Assembly: GCF_963678635.1 (NCBI RefSeq)
Contig: NC_087065.1
Location: 67,487,374-67,551,373 of the forward strand
Source of the DNA: Symsagittifera roscoffensis
Lineage: Eukaryota > Xenacoelomorpha > Acoela > Convolutidae
Reading direction: 5' to 3'
DNA: 64,000 bases
In this document: one piece after another, positions 9,939-21,900 of the stretch
Layout of the letters: every line of letters begins with the position of its first letter
Numbering within the stretch: position 1 is the first letter of the stretch
The notes under the pieces: generated by a model
Seen by the model: the letters and a program-made list of their open reading frames with translations, nothing else
Told to the model about the DNA's origin: nothing
Databases searched by the model: none
Translations under genes and position numbers: made by a program

Positions 9939-12900
9939 GTGAGTTTGAGTTCTCGTTGAAGGTTCACAAGAAAAGTAGCTGTTGAAAGTCTTTGAAGCTC
10001 TTGAAGAATATTAGTTATCAGAGCTTATTGTCTTGATGCACTCGTAGTTGCATAATGTATGCTTATTATGTTGTTTGCTGGTGTGTGTAGTGCGTGGGTT
10101 TGTCTCTTCGGAGCTGGGCGAGCGGGTTCTCCTCACTGGCGGCAGTGGAGGTCAGGAGCAGGTGAGGAGTCTGACGCAGAAGAAACAAAACATGGAGATG
10201 GAGATGAAGAACGTCGAAATGAGCAGACAGGTCAGAAAGTGAACTAGAACAAAAAAAAACATTTTTTTCCTTGCAAATGCCGAACGGTTTTCATCCTTCT
10301 TTGCTTTTAAAAGGACGTCAAACTGATTGGAAACTGCATGTTTGAAAATAATCATTGAGTTCATGTCTAATTATCAGATCAGTTGTAAAAACTGGAGGAT
10401 TTAATATAGTTTACGCGAGTCATTGATAAAACACTACACTACTCGAAGCTTGGTTATTTCTGGTAAGGACTATTTCTGCTGGTCGTCATTTGTATCAGAT
10501 GAAAATTAGGAGAGAGATTTTATATTTAGATGAGCAAGCACAATTAGAATCCTATCTTTCTTTTTCTTTTTAGACTGCTGCCAAGATAAAAGCAGGAGAA
10601 TACGTGGCCAGTGAGATCGGAGCAATTCCTGTGAGTTGTTTTTGATACCAAAACTGAACTGTTGAGAGGTAATTTTGCGTGTAACTGTATGTCACTTTGC
10701 TTACCTTGTTTAGACTGACACGGAGGTGAAAGTGGAGATGGTTCCCAGAATGTCCGATCATCCTGAAGTTCCGGTAACGTTTCTAAGCAAATCTTATAAT
10801 GATAACAAGGCTGCTCGTATTCCGTAACTTTCTTCAAAAATCGGAACAGTAGTGTACTACCATAAGCTAGAGAAGCGACATTAACATTTATTTTAAACAT
10901 TTCAAATCTTGATAGATGTTGATCATGTTTTTAAAGTTTCCAGATATAACTGATCAAAATACAGCCGTCCCGGCGCCATGATATTCTAATTTTCAAGGGC
11001 AGCGCGCGCCGAACAAACAAAAATTTCCAAAAAGTGCCCCCAAATGACCTTTTTCACCTGTTGTTTCAAACAATTGACCGCGGCGCAAAAAACTGGGTCA
11101 TAACAGGGTCTTTTTCTAGTAATCTGGGAGCGCTCGAAAATCAATTTGGGCGGCCTAAAAAAGTCGACAAAATTTTGGAAAATTGTTTGAAAATCCGCCC
11201 CCCTCAAGAAAATCTTAGATCCGCCCCGTCGTGTAAATCATCACAAATATATCATTCACAAATATATCGTTCACAGGAAATCATTACAGCTATTTTGTTT
11301 CAGTCCTGTGTGCAGTTGATAGTGCGTACCAGTAATGAGACAGTGATCAAGGCTGTGGTCGTGTTCGCTGAGGGAATATTCCCGGGAGAGAGTCACGTGG
11401 CGTAAGTAGCGGAAAAACTTGACAGACGAAAAAAATTCTGAATTCAAATTGAAAAGTTGAAATTATTTTTAATCATTTGAGAATATGACCAACCACTAAG
11501 TATGATACAACTAATGGTTTCTTCGAAGCATACAGATTGTACTTCTATCAAAATTTTCCTCTTGACATCAAATGAGCACTAGTTGTTTGACCAGAACGCT
11601 CTGTTGACGAAAAAAGTTGTTGGATGGGCTGAAACTAGTGAGTTTTTGTTGCAGACATCCTGGCAACAGTGGTAGCTCGGATGATGATGTGGTTGTTCCT
11701 CTGCGACCTCTGACCAACTCGCTCTTGGACCTGCACATGAAGATATTCGTGGGACACAAGACAAGGTCAGTTAGTAGTGGAACCCTTGAAGAAGGTGTGG
11801 ACCAATTAGAGATCTTCTCCAAATTTAGGGAGAAGATCTCTAATTTCCTTAAGATCATCTTTTTTCAGCCTATCAAAATTTAGTTTTCAAGTTAGCTTCG
11901 GCATAAAATTGTCTTTTATTTCGAAAAAGGTGGGAGTGATAGTTCCTTTGGTCAGTTTAGGCAGATTGTTCACATGGTCCGAATATATTATCGAAGCTCG
12001 CGTTGCTATAATTATGAGTTGCTAAAATAGTTGAAAAGAGTTCCAGAGACTGATTAACTACTAGTTATCGAGGAGCAAATAGGAACTTTAATTAAGAAGT
12101 TATTAACTTATTGAGAAATATATAAATTTGTTCATAGAAATTGTCGTCTGAAAAGGTATGCTATATTCATAACTGATCTTATTTGAAATCTCAGTTTTAA
12201 CTATTGTCTTTCTGTGTCAATAAGTTGCTTAATTATGATTTCTGCTTTGCTCTGTTGTAGCAACTACTTGCACGTGTTCGAACTGTCTAAACAACTGCCC
12301 AAGTTCAGCATGTTCTTGCGTCACGAGAAGAGTCTACCGGCAGACAATTTGCCCTCCTGCTATGTCTCGTTCGTCATCAACGAGCGAATCAACAGGGTAA
12401 GCACAACGCTTCTTCATTCAGTTTTAAAAAATAGGGGCTCTTTTCCACCCCTTTATTTCAATTTCCATTTTAGTATTTTTAACATGCTATTATGGCTAAA
12501 TGCGTTATATTTCGCTGTAAAATATGAAGAATAAATGTGTTCAGAATAATTAGTTTGTTCGCCACGCCAAGTTTCGATACATTATGACAACCAGGGGTAT
12601 TCAAAAATTAATGGGGGGGGGGGGAATTAATTGCAATTAATGGGATGTAATTAATTGACTGCGGTATTTTTCTAAACCCATTAATTGATGGTAAAGCAAG
12701 CAATTAATTGGTCAACAGCCTACTATGGGGCAAAAGACACGGAATTTTGTTATAAATTATCCTCAAAATGCAGAACATTGAATTGTTTTCTTGAAAAAAT
12801 GTTTTATATGAGAAATGTTTTATATAATTTATAACAAAATTCCGTGTCTTTTTGCCCCATAGTCGGCTGTTGACCAATTAAATGCTTGCTTTACCATCAA

Positions 12901-15900
12901 TTAATGGGTTTAGAAAAATACCGCAGTCAATTAATTACATCCCAATAATTGCAATTAATTTCCCCGCCCCGCATTAATTTTTGAACAACTCTGGTTGTCA
13001 TAATGTATCGAAACTTGGCGTGGCGAACAAACTAATTATTCTGAACACATTTATTCTTCATATTTTACAGCGAATTGCAATTTATTGATTGCCTTGGAAA
13101 AAAACTCAAAAAATTAATTGCAATTAATTTTTGAACATCCCTGATGACAACGTTAAACTAGCTCGATAAAGTTTAAGTTCAATTTTATTGGGGAAATGGA
13201 AAAGAGCCAAAAACAGGTGTCTTGCCCCTTATATCATCCCCCAGTATAGTAACAAAAAACCCTACAATGTGATTTTACTATTATGAGGGAGGACTATAAT
13301 TTGCTCTGAACAGGCCATAATGGGAAAGACCCAACAATAGTGCAGCGAGTCGTCAACAGTAGCGTTCCAGGGAGGGGGACTCAGTTTCGGTTGCCACATT
13401 TTTTCTTTACATCAATTTTTGAAATCTAAAATGCTCAAAAACGGCGAGCTTGGAAAAACATCTTTTGTGATAGCTCGAAAAATCAAATTAATCGAGTAAT
13501 TTAATAAAAGTCTGCGCACACCTCTGTTTGGTACGAAAGAATTAACTTTTAAGCTGCACTTACTTTTGGCGAGATCTCTTTGCTCGATTACATTCAATCG
13601 CAAGAAGCCACGTGAAGTATTTTGAAATTTAAGCTGAAAACGGTTGCGTAATTTTCATCTAATCATTGCCTAATATAAATAAAAACAGACTAAAAAATTT
13701 AGGAACTAAAATATTTCAACGTGTCTAGTTATACCAAGAACGGTTTCACCTTATGTTGGATGTTGTTGGTTTGAACAATTATGATTCGGAGCTCAAATAA
13801 ATAAATAAACAAACAAGTAGTTTCTAACCTCGGAATGTTTTTTTTTAGTTAACGTTAAATAATTAACCTCCCGCTAAGGCCTCTGGTAGGCATGAGCGAG
13901 AGGTTAATTATTTAAGGTTAACTAAACTATGGCTATCTTAGAAGAGCTCACCTTGTAAATTGCAGCGCACGTGCGATTTGAACCCGCAATCATATGATTG
14001 CTGGGCACCATCACTACCGATGCACCACAACTCGACTATCATGTGAAAAATTAATGAAAAGTGAAGGTGATAGCGTGTGTGCTTAGATATTCATGTGGCT
14101 GAATATGGTGTTTCTTCTGGAGGAGAAACCACCCGAAGATTCAGCAGAGATGAATGTCTCCTTCACCTATCTGCGCACAGGCGAACACCTGTCCATCGCA
14201 TGTATGCCCCAGAGAATGGCCGCCAGTGTAAGTCCCCTTTTTTCCGGTTGGACTCAGGTCACTGACAGTTCCTGTTATTGCACAAGCAATGCTTGTGTTA
14301 TAGTTTGAACTATTTTTTTTTCCAGACTAAGTCGCAAATATTGTTGAGATAAAATGTGTTCATTTTGAAAGTGTTCATTTTGATCAATAACCAATGCTAA
14401 GGATTTTAACACACAGACTAGTATTGTTCCGACTTTCGTAACGAAAGTAACGGAATATTTGTACTCGGGGTGGTTTTTTTTCTTCAGACAAATTTCGACT
14501 TTTTAACTAGCCATTTTTGACGGGATTTTTTTTATCTCGTTCAAAAAGTGATGTCCTGAGCTTAAATTTGGAATGATATTTCACTTGTGATTGTTTTTCG
14601 TGAAGTTATGAGGGTTTAAAAATTGCCGGTTTGGGACAATTAACGCGCGATATATTTCGCGTTATTAACGCAAAAGCGGAGATTCAATCCGTCAAAGAAA
14701 TTGTTCCAAATTGGTTCAAGGAAGCTTATTTGCCGTAATTGATTTGTTACTAGAAGCGAAATTTATCTTTTTATACTTTATTGTATATTGACGCGGTTTA
14801 TCTTTTTATACTTTACTGTACATTGACGCGGTAATTGATTTGTTACTAGAAACGAAATTTATCTTTTTATAGCTTATTTGCCATAATTGATGTCGCCAAA
14901 AACCACCGCGTGATTAATTGACGCGGTAGTTTTTGGCGACATTTTTAGTTGAATAAAAATTCCATATATAGTCCCTTTTTGAAGGAAAATTTTGGGCCCG
15001 AGTTATGCTAAACAAATTGCACCATGTTAATTCTACTTGAATTCCTAGCAAGTATTGTATTCAAATCCAGGTTTTCTTAGCAAAATCAGATAATTTCCTT
15101 TTTACACTTGCGAGCTGTAGTACGACTTCTGTTTTTTAATCTAAGTCGCAAATGTTGGTGCCCCTTTTGGTAGCACACGTGCAGCTTTTTTTTCAGCATG
15201 TGCTTTGAAATTCGATTAGTAATAAGTTAACACAGTTGATGCATTTTGTTTTTCAAATGAAATGAAAAAAAAACTTGGTTTCAAACAACACTTCAATATT
15301 AAAAACTCGATTTCAAAAATTTTCTAACTCCCTAAAAATCGCTTTTTTTCGAAATGCATCATTTATACATAATTTGGTTTTATGCTTTCCAATTTATTAC
15401 ATGTTAAGTTAGTGTAATTGCCTTCAGTTTGTTGCATTCCAAATTATTACATGAAACTTGTGTCTATTTTTAATTGGTGCGACTTTGCTGCATGGCACTG
15501 GCAATTTGTTTGCATATGTAGCTGCTTTATTTGTGGCTTGTGTTAGTAAATTATCTAAGGCTCGTATCGCAGATGCGAGGACAGGGACCCTAAATCCCCT
15601 GGTTGAGCGAATCCGCCACCGTCAAAGTTTTAAGTTTCAAGTCTCAGAATTTTGTATAGTATAGTTTAAAATATAGTTTGTTGAACATGTTGTGATTGTA
15701 CTACCTGCAAAATGTGAAAAGCCAAATGGGCTTTATACTTTTTCATTTTTTCAAGAGAAAAATGGATGTCTGGAAAACTAAGTTTTTTTAAGTGAGCTCT
15801 GCTGAGCGTAATTAAAGCCTAAATTGGTTTGCAGAACCTGCAGCAGTCTCAGAAGCCCGTAGACTCCACCAATTTCTCATCTGCGAATAACAGGGGGAAA

Positions 15901-18900
15901 TTTATTCGCCAGGGCTCAGATAATTCCTCATGTGCAATTTGGAAGGTATACAAGACACAAATATAAACAAAAAAAATCAAACCAGAAAATTAACTTGGAG
16001 GTTGTTTTTAACATGTTTGTTTTATCAAAAAAAATAACCCGACCTGGCGAATAAATTTCTTGCTTTGAAACATTAACAGCGTTCCTAGTTAAATCAGAAA
16101 CCAAGACATCTGGCGACGATAATTTTTTTTCTTCATTATAATCAAAATGACATGAAAACTGCTTGACAAAATTTTTGCAATTTGCAGAAAAATATATTCA
16201 AATCATGTTTTAAAATTTAAATGCATTCATTTCAATCAAAGTTTTTTCGAGTATTCAATAAGTTGAAATATCCAGAATTAAATTTGTGTTCTCAAACTAT
16301 CTGAGCTCACATTTGATAAAAATTTGAATTGATAAGGTTTCGTTCAAAGTTATAGAATTGAAACCATTCTGCAGATTAAAAGGTCTCGAGCGACTTTTTG
16401 TCGAAATAGCAGCTGTCGTTTTTTTATTTGACACCGTTGATATCAATAGAGATTTGCATGTACTTTTCTCGATATAGTTCAATTTATCAAATTTTTTCAG
16501 CAAATGGACGTATTTGTTGGCCCTTTCTCGAATTCTGTAAATCGAAACAGTGAAATCGCTCGCAAGGCGTCAGATAACTCTTCATGTGCAATATGGAAGG
16601 TAGTTATTGAAAATAAGTAGACTAAGAGCTATGTGATAGAAGCTAATTTGATTGGTTTGTTGGACTTATTTTGACATTTTTTCTGCTGCAAAAACTTGTT
16701 TGAAGCTTTTAGTCACTTCTGCAAATACTTTTTACCAATAACTTTTAATCAAGTTTGGGGGATTTTTAAAAGTGGACTCTGAGTAGTGGATATCCCAAGC
16801 TCTTTAATTAAAAACCTATTAATCATAAAAATTTAATGACATTGACAGAACAGGCTGTGGTGTGTATTTTGTGCTATTAGATTCGGAAGTTGCAAAAAGT
16901 TATCAGTTTTCCTTCAGTTCATGAACTTGTTTTCAACTGTCTCCTGATTGTGCTGAAAATATGCACCAAAGTTTCATATTTGGATTTGCAGATTATGATA
17001 TTCGGATAGAAATTCAAAAACTTCATGAACTATTGGAAACAAAAATTACATATTTTTTAAGCTTTCGAGTTCCCTTCTACTAAATACAACGTCATAAAGC
17101 TGTTTGACATTCAGAACCAAAGATTTGTTAATGGATGGAAACATAGAACAACAAGTTAATTTCTGATAATGAACAGAATTTTGGGTGCCTAAGTATAGCA
17201 ATCGAAACTCTAAATGAGATTGAGTGTATTTTAAAAGTATCCATTTTTTGCAGAAAAGTACCCATTTAATCGATTGATCTCAAGATTTCGAACAATTTAG
17301 AGCTAATAGTTTTGCATATCAGAGTTTGGAAAGTAAAAGAAAAGCGGAGTCGGAGCAAAAAGCAGAATGGTCTAAGAGCAGAATGGGTCCAAGAGCAGAA
17401 AAACAGAAAAATATTAACTTTTAATGATTTATACGGGCTAATTGATAAAACAATTATTATAATCGTCAATAATACCAAGAAAATGAAAAAAAATATGCAT
17501 GAATTGAATCATTTTATCAAGTTTTTTCAAATTGAATTTTAAAAAATATGCATAAACTATTGCTTCTTCGGTAATACTGAAAACTCTTATGCTTAATTTA
17601 TCGATTAGATTATAAAATTTGATATATTTTTTTGTTTTTCTGCTCTTGGACCCATTCTGCTCTTAGACCATTCTTCTTATTGACTGGCCACCAAGAAAAA
17701 CGATAAATCAATCACGTGGGACCTGTGGTATCCAGTTTTTACAATAATTAAACACCATCAACAAAAATCCCCATAAAAACGGTATATAGAAAACTTCATT
17801 GTATTTACAGGATTATAATACACCCAGTTTTTACCCTGCACACAAAATTGTTTTAAACTTTGTGCTACATTTGCCCGCTCAGCCATATATATATTTTTTC
17901 AATATCACAGACAACTTACTTGTTGTTCCCCGTTTTTCATCTAGGTGACGTTCCGAACTGACGACATAGAGCTAGCAGGGGACTTGGTGCAGTCGCTGTT
18001 CGAGTTCATCTCTGTGTCCGGCGACATCCAGTGCGAGGCACACTTTCCTCACGTGCTGTACAATCTGAAACACCTAGTTCAACAGGTTGGATTAGTGATG
18101 CAACTAACTTGTAAAGGATGGCCGCATACGATATACCTTGCCTCCTCTTTTTCTGGCCTTAGTTGTACCATGACATTTATGATATTATTAGTTGTATGCA
18201 CTAGAGTGGAAAAAGAATAGGACCTTGACCTCACCCCACCCCACCTACCTCAGTTCTGGTTGACAAGGTTTTCCAAAGGGTGCCCATTGGCTTAATTTAA
18301 GAGGCCTATAGTCAGTAAATTAGAGGTAGGAGCAGTGATGTCCATTTAAAAAATCAATTTAAAATTTCATTTGAATTGAAATTGATTGAAGTGTAAATTA
18401 TGGTGTCCCACTCTTTAACCCTACGATATTTAACCCCCTCTGTTTATACCCCCTATATCATAACCCCGTAACATGATAACCCCACAACAATTTAACCCCC
18501 TTTTAATGACGATAATTTGTTCCAAATTAAGTCCTTTTTATAAGTACAGGAGTAGTCCAATTAAGCTTACTAATTGAGGCCTGAAAAGCTAGTCTTAATT
18601 CACTTGATGCCTCTAGCATCTCAAAAGTAATTGCATTTCGATTAGTTAGAGAAATAATCCCTCATTCACGCGTTTAAAACAGAGATAACCTACATGGTGC
18701 TAATTGAAGGCAACAAAAGACGTTTGTGAGTTTTATAAAAAATCATACTGCCTATTTCTTTAACCATTGTTATACCACTCTATCAGATCAGATATAATGT
18801 TTGAAGCGTCATTCCATTTTACTTTATCTTCGAAAGATAAACAAATGCTAGTGGTATCAGGCCACGAGTATTACCTTAAACGAAAAAACAAAACAACAAC

Positions 18901-21900
18901 AAATTGGAACTGCGCAAAGTACCAAACCCATAAATGCCGCGCAACAGCAATTACGGAAGGAGAAAATTTTATTGAAACAAGGGGTCAACATAATCACGAT
19001 ATTTCCACGGGCAAACCTGATGCTCGACTAGTTTTGAAAAACATCAAGGAGCTAAGCGATAGTAACACCCCAACCGTCGCAGTCGCAACCGCCATTCAGC
19101 CAATTACAGACAACATTGCCACTCAACTAGCCCTACCATCCAAAGAAAATTTAGTTCGCACCGCACAACGAGCGCGCAAGCAACGAGAAGAAGTCCCTGA
19201 TAGTAGACCTGAAAAAATTTTACTGGATTTTGAGCAGGCCGCTATTCAAGCGTTTCAGAAAAATTTTCCCGAGACCAAGCTGTCGGGATGTTTCTTCCAT
19301 CTTTCACAAAGTTTTATGAGAAAAATCGGGGAGCTCGGATTGAAAAAGGATTACGAAACTAACCACGAGTTCGCTTTAGCACTCAAAATGTTACCCGCAC
19401 TGGCTTTCGAAAAAGAAGAAGAAATAGGAAATTCATACGATAAAATAGTGGAGGAAATTCAAATAGTTTGCGATCGCACCATAAAAGAGTCGGAAAAAAT
19501 AGCGAAAGTTGACGAGCTTTGCCTTTATTTTGGATCTAACTACATAAAAAGTCTCGTCCCGAATCGGGAAGCCCTATTCCCCCCTTCATTATGGAATCAA
19601 AGGGATGCGGCATCATCGGGTTTGGCCAGAACAACAAATGCTGTAGAGGGCTGGCATTATGGCATACAGTCATACTTCAGTGGATCGCATCCCAGTATTT
19701 GGAAAGTGATTGCAAATTTGCAAAAAGACGCGTCCGTCCAAAAACTTAATTTCTATAACGCCTCGAGTGGGCATCAATTTACAAAAAAGAAAAAATACCG
19801 GGTGCTCAACGAAAAAGTGCAGAATATTATGCATGTTTACGAAGAAAAAACTGATTTGCATTTCTTTCGCGCTATGGCGAACTTGAGTTAAATATTTGCT
19901 ATTTAATTTATATTGCCAAGCAATAAAATTTTTTCCAAGTTTAATTATTTTCCTTGATTTTTCAAAATTGAGCTAGAGTCGATTTGAAACCGGCAAAATA
20001 ATAAATACATACAAGGTGTTGACTTTTCTTTTCCCTCCGCCCAACCCTGTAAGGTTAACCCATTTATTGTACCCTTGATATACCCGTTATCATATTGACC
20101 CAAAATTCAACTTTTTTGGGAAAATTGGAAAATTTATTGTGCCGCCAGGGATTCGATCCTTTGAACTCTAGATTTTGAGACTAATGTTTTAACCATTATA
20201 CCATGAGGCCTTTGGTTGTCATCCGAAAATTTCTTCCAACTTTGGCTCTTTGATCTTAATTAAGCCCATGTTTGAGTTTTCAAAGCGTAGATCAATTCTG
20301 TCGGCGCCAAAAGATCAAGGTCAAGAAATTCAAATGGTTTTGGACTGTTTTGTATATGCACCAGTTTGAATCATGTCGGTCGGATTCGTTTTCAAGTTCA
20401 TATCAAAGTCTAGACTATCGGCAAGGTCATTTCTGTTCAAATCTAAAACGCATTTAGCAGCGTGCGTGTTAACTCATTTTGGTTCGCAAAATTTTTCGCA
20501 ATTAAAGCTTTGATGTTTACCGACGATATGGTTCCGAATCCTTTTCAAGTAACTTTCACTTTGATTCTAACAATTGGTTTTAAAAAGGGGTTAAATTGTA
20601 GTGGGGTTATCTGATTTGGGGGTTATATGAGAGGGGGTTAAGAAAAAGGGGGTTACAAAACACGGGGTGATAAGCTTGGGAACCGTAAATTATGAGTCCG
20701 TTTAATTTTAAATGAAAAATTTCAATTTAAGATAAAAATTTAAATTCAAATTTAAAAAAAAATTCAAATTGGCCGTGCGAGATTCAATTCGACGATAAAG
20801 TACACATTTTACTTCTTAATGTCAATTTATTTTGTATTTCATTGATAAAAAAGCATCGATTTCATCGATAAAAAAGCAAGCAATCTGAGTCTTCACGACA
20901 AAATTTTGAAATGTTGTTGCAAGTAGACGTTCCCAAAAAATTGCTTTCGATTACTTTGTTCAAAATTGCAAAAAGTACACAAAGTTTGCAAAAAAACTGC
21001 TGAAAAACAGACATCTGTAATATTTATACTGCTAAAAATAAATTAAATTGTTTGGAAAAATTTAAATTGATGCCAATAATTTTTATAATTTTCTTGAACA
21101 ATTTTAATTTAAAGTTTATTTTTTTAATGGACATCGCTAGGAAGTAGCATGAAAAAAATTAGCTTGTTGCGCAGAGTTTTTCAACCAAATTAGGGTCTAT
21201 CTGTAGAGCTCGGAAAATTGAGAGGGCTCGAAAAATTGGGAGAGCCAGGAAAATCAATGTCTTCGATAAAAAAAACTCCGAAAGTTTGGCGACAAACGAC
21301 GCCGTTCAAAAAAAAACTCCTTCGAACGCCACTAGTTTAATTATGAGGGGGAGCGTGCACCGAGAAAACGCAATTTTTTGGTTGAAAATTTCTAAAAGTG
21401 CAAAAAACGCCTTCTGCCTGTTTTTTTCAAAAATTTGCCTGAGGCGCGGAAAATTTTGGCAAAAAGAGGTCTTTATAGTGATTTGGGAGAGCTCAGAAAA
21501 TCAATTTAGCCAACTTAAAAAAATGGTCTCAGGTTAACGTATAAAATAATTTTGAAAAGCTTAAAGCTTCACTCCCTTTACAAGACTTAAAAATAGTTTT
21601 CTTTAATTAAAATAGTTACGCGTAGCGCCTGACAGTTTGTTCATTTAATCTCTGTGGGACTGTGCATATTACATAACAATAAAAAAGACTACATTAGTCA
21701 AGTTGCCGAGACTAGTCGTTCAGCTCGACGTCGGCCGACTTGAGTCGTGTGCTCGTCTCTCTTCGGCTCGTCGCTATTTATAGTTGAAGCTACCACAATT
21801 GAACTGCTGCTGCAATTATAGCTGCCACAATGCCAATTACGTCATTTAACTCGTCGCAAGACACTCTTTTGACATTTATAATAAAAAATATATTGTTCAT

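Larger units (their letters stand above)
12436..13208 (+). mobile_element. GGCTCTTTTCC MITE carrying a nested element
   Basis: Left end GGCTCTTTTCCACCCC, right end GGGGAAATGGAAAAGAGCC. The flanking 8 bases (AAAATAGG and AAAAACAG) are similar but not identical. Removing the nested insert at 12592-13143 leaves a body like the 3200-3416 copy. Confidence 0.75.
18403..20684 (+). mobile_element. MULE (Mutator-like) element with 10-bp TSD
   Basis: 2.28-kb element flanked by a perfect 10-bp repeat GTAAATTATG (18393-18402 and 20685-20694). The ends are inverted: GTGTCCCACTCTTTAACCC at the left, GGTTCCCAAGCTTATCACCC (reverse complement) at the right. Each ~90-bp end carries about seven imperfect AACCCC units (TTTAACCCC, ATAACCCC). 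It encodes a FLYWCH/MULE transposase with an internal deletion. Inserted in the BBS2 intron between exons 17945 and 23248. Confidence 0.9.

Noticed and set aside
10544-10900. 118-codon minus-strand ORF
   Set aside because: It is antisense to two BBS2 exons and their intron and has no domain or composition support.
11034-11405. 123-codon ORF running into a BBS2 exon
   Set aside because: Its first two thirds are decayed MITE sequence, and only the last 33 codons are BBS2.
17312-17542. 76-codon ORF over the 42-bp inverted repeat
   Set aside because: Low-complexity K/N-rich frame, explained by AT content and the repeat.
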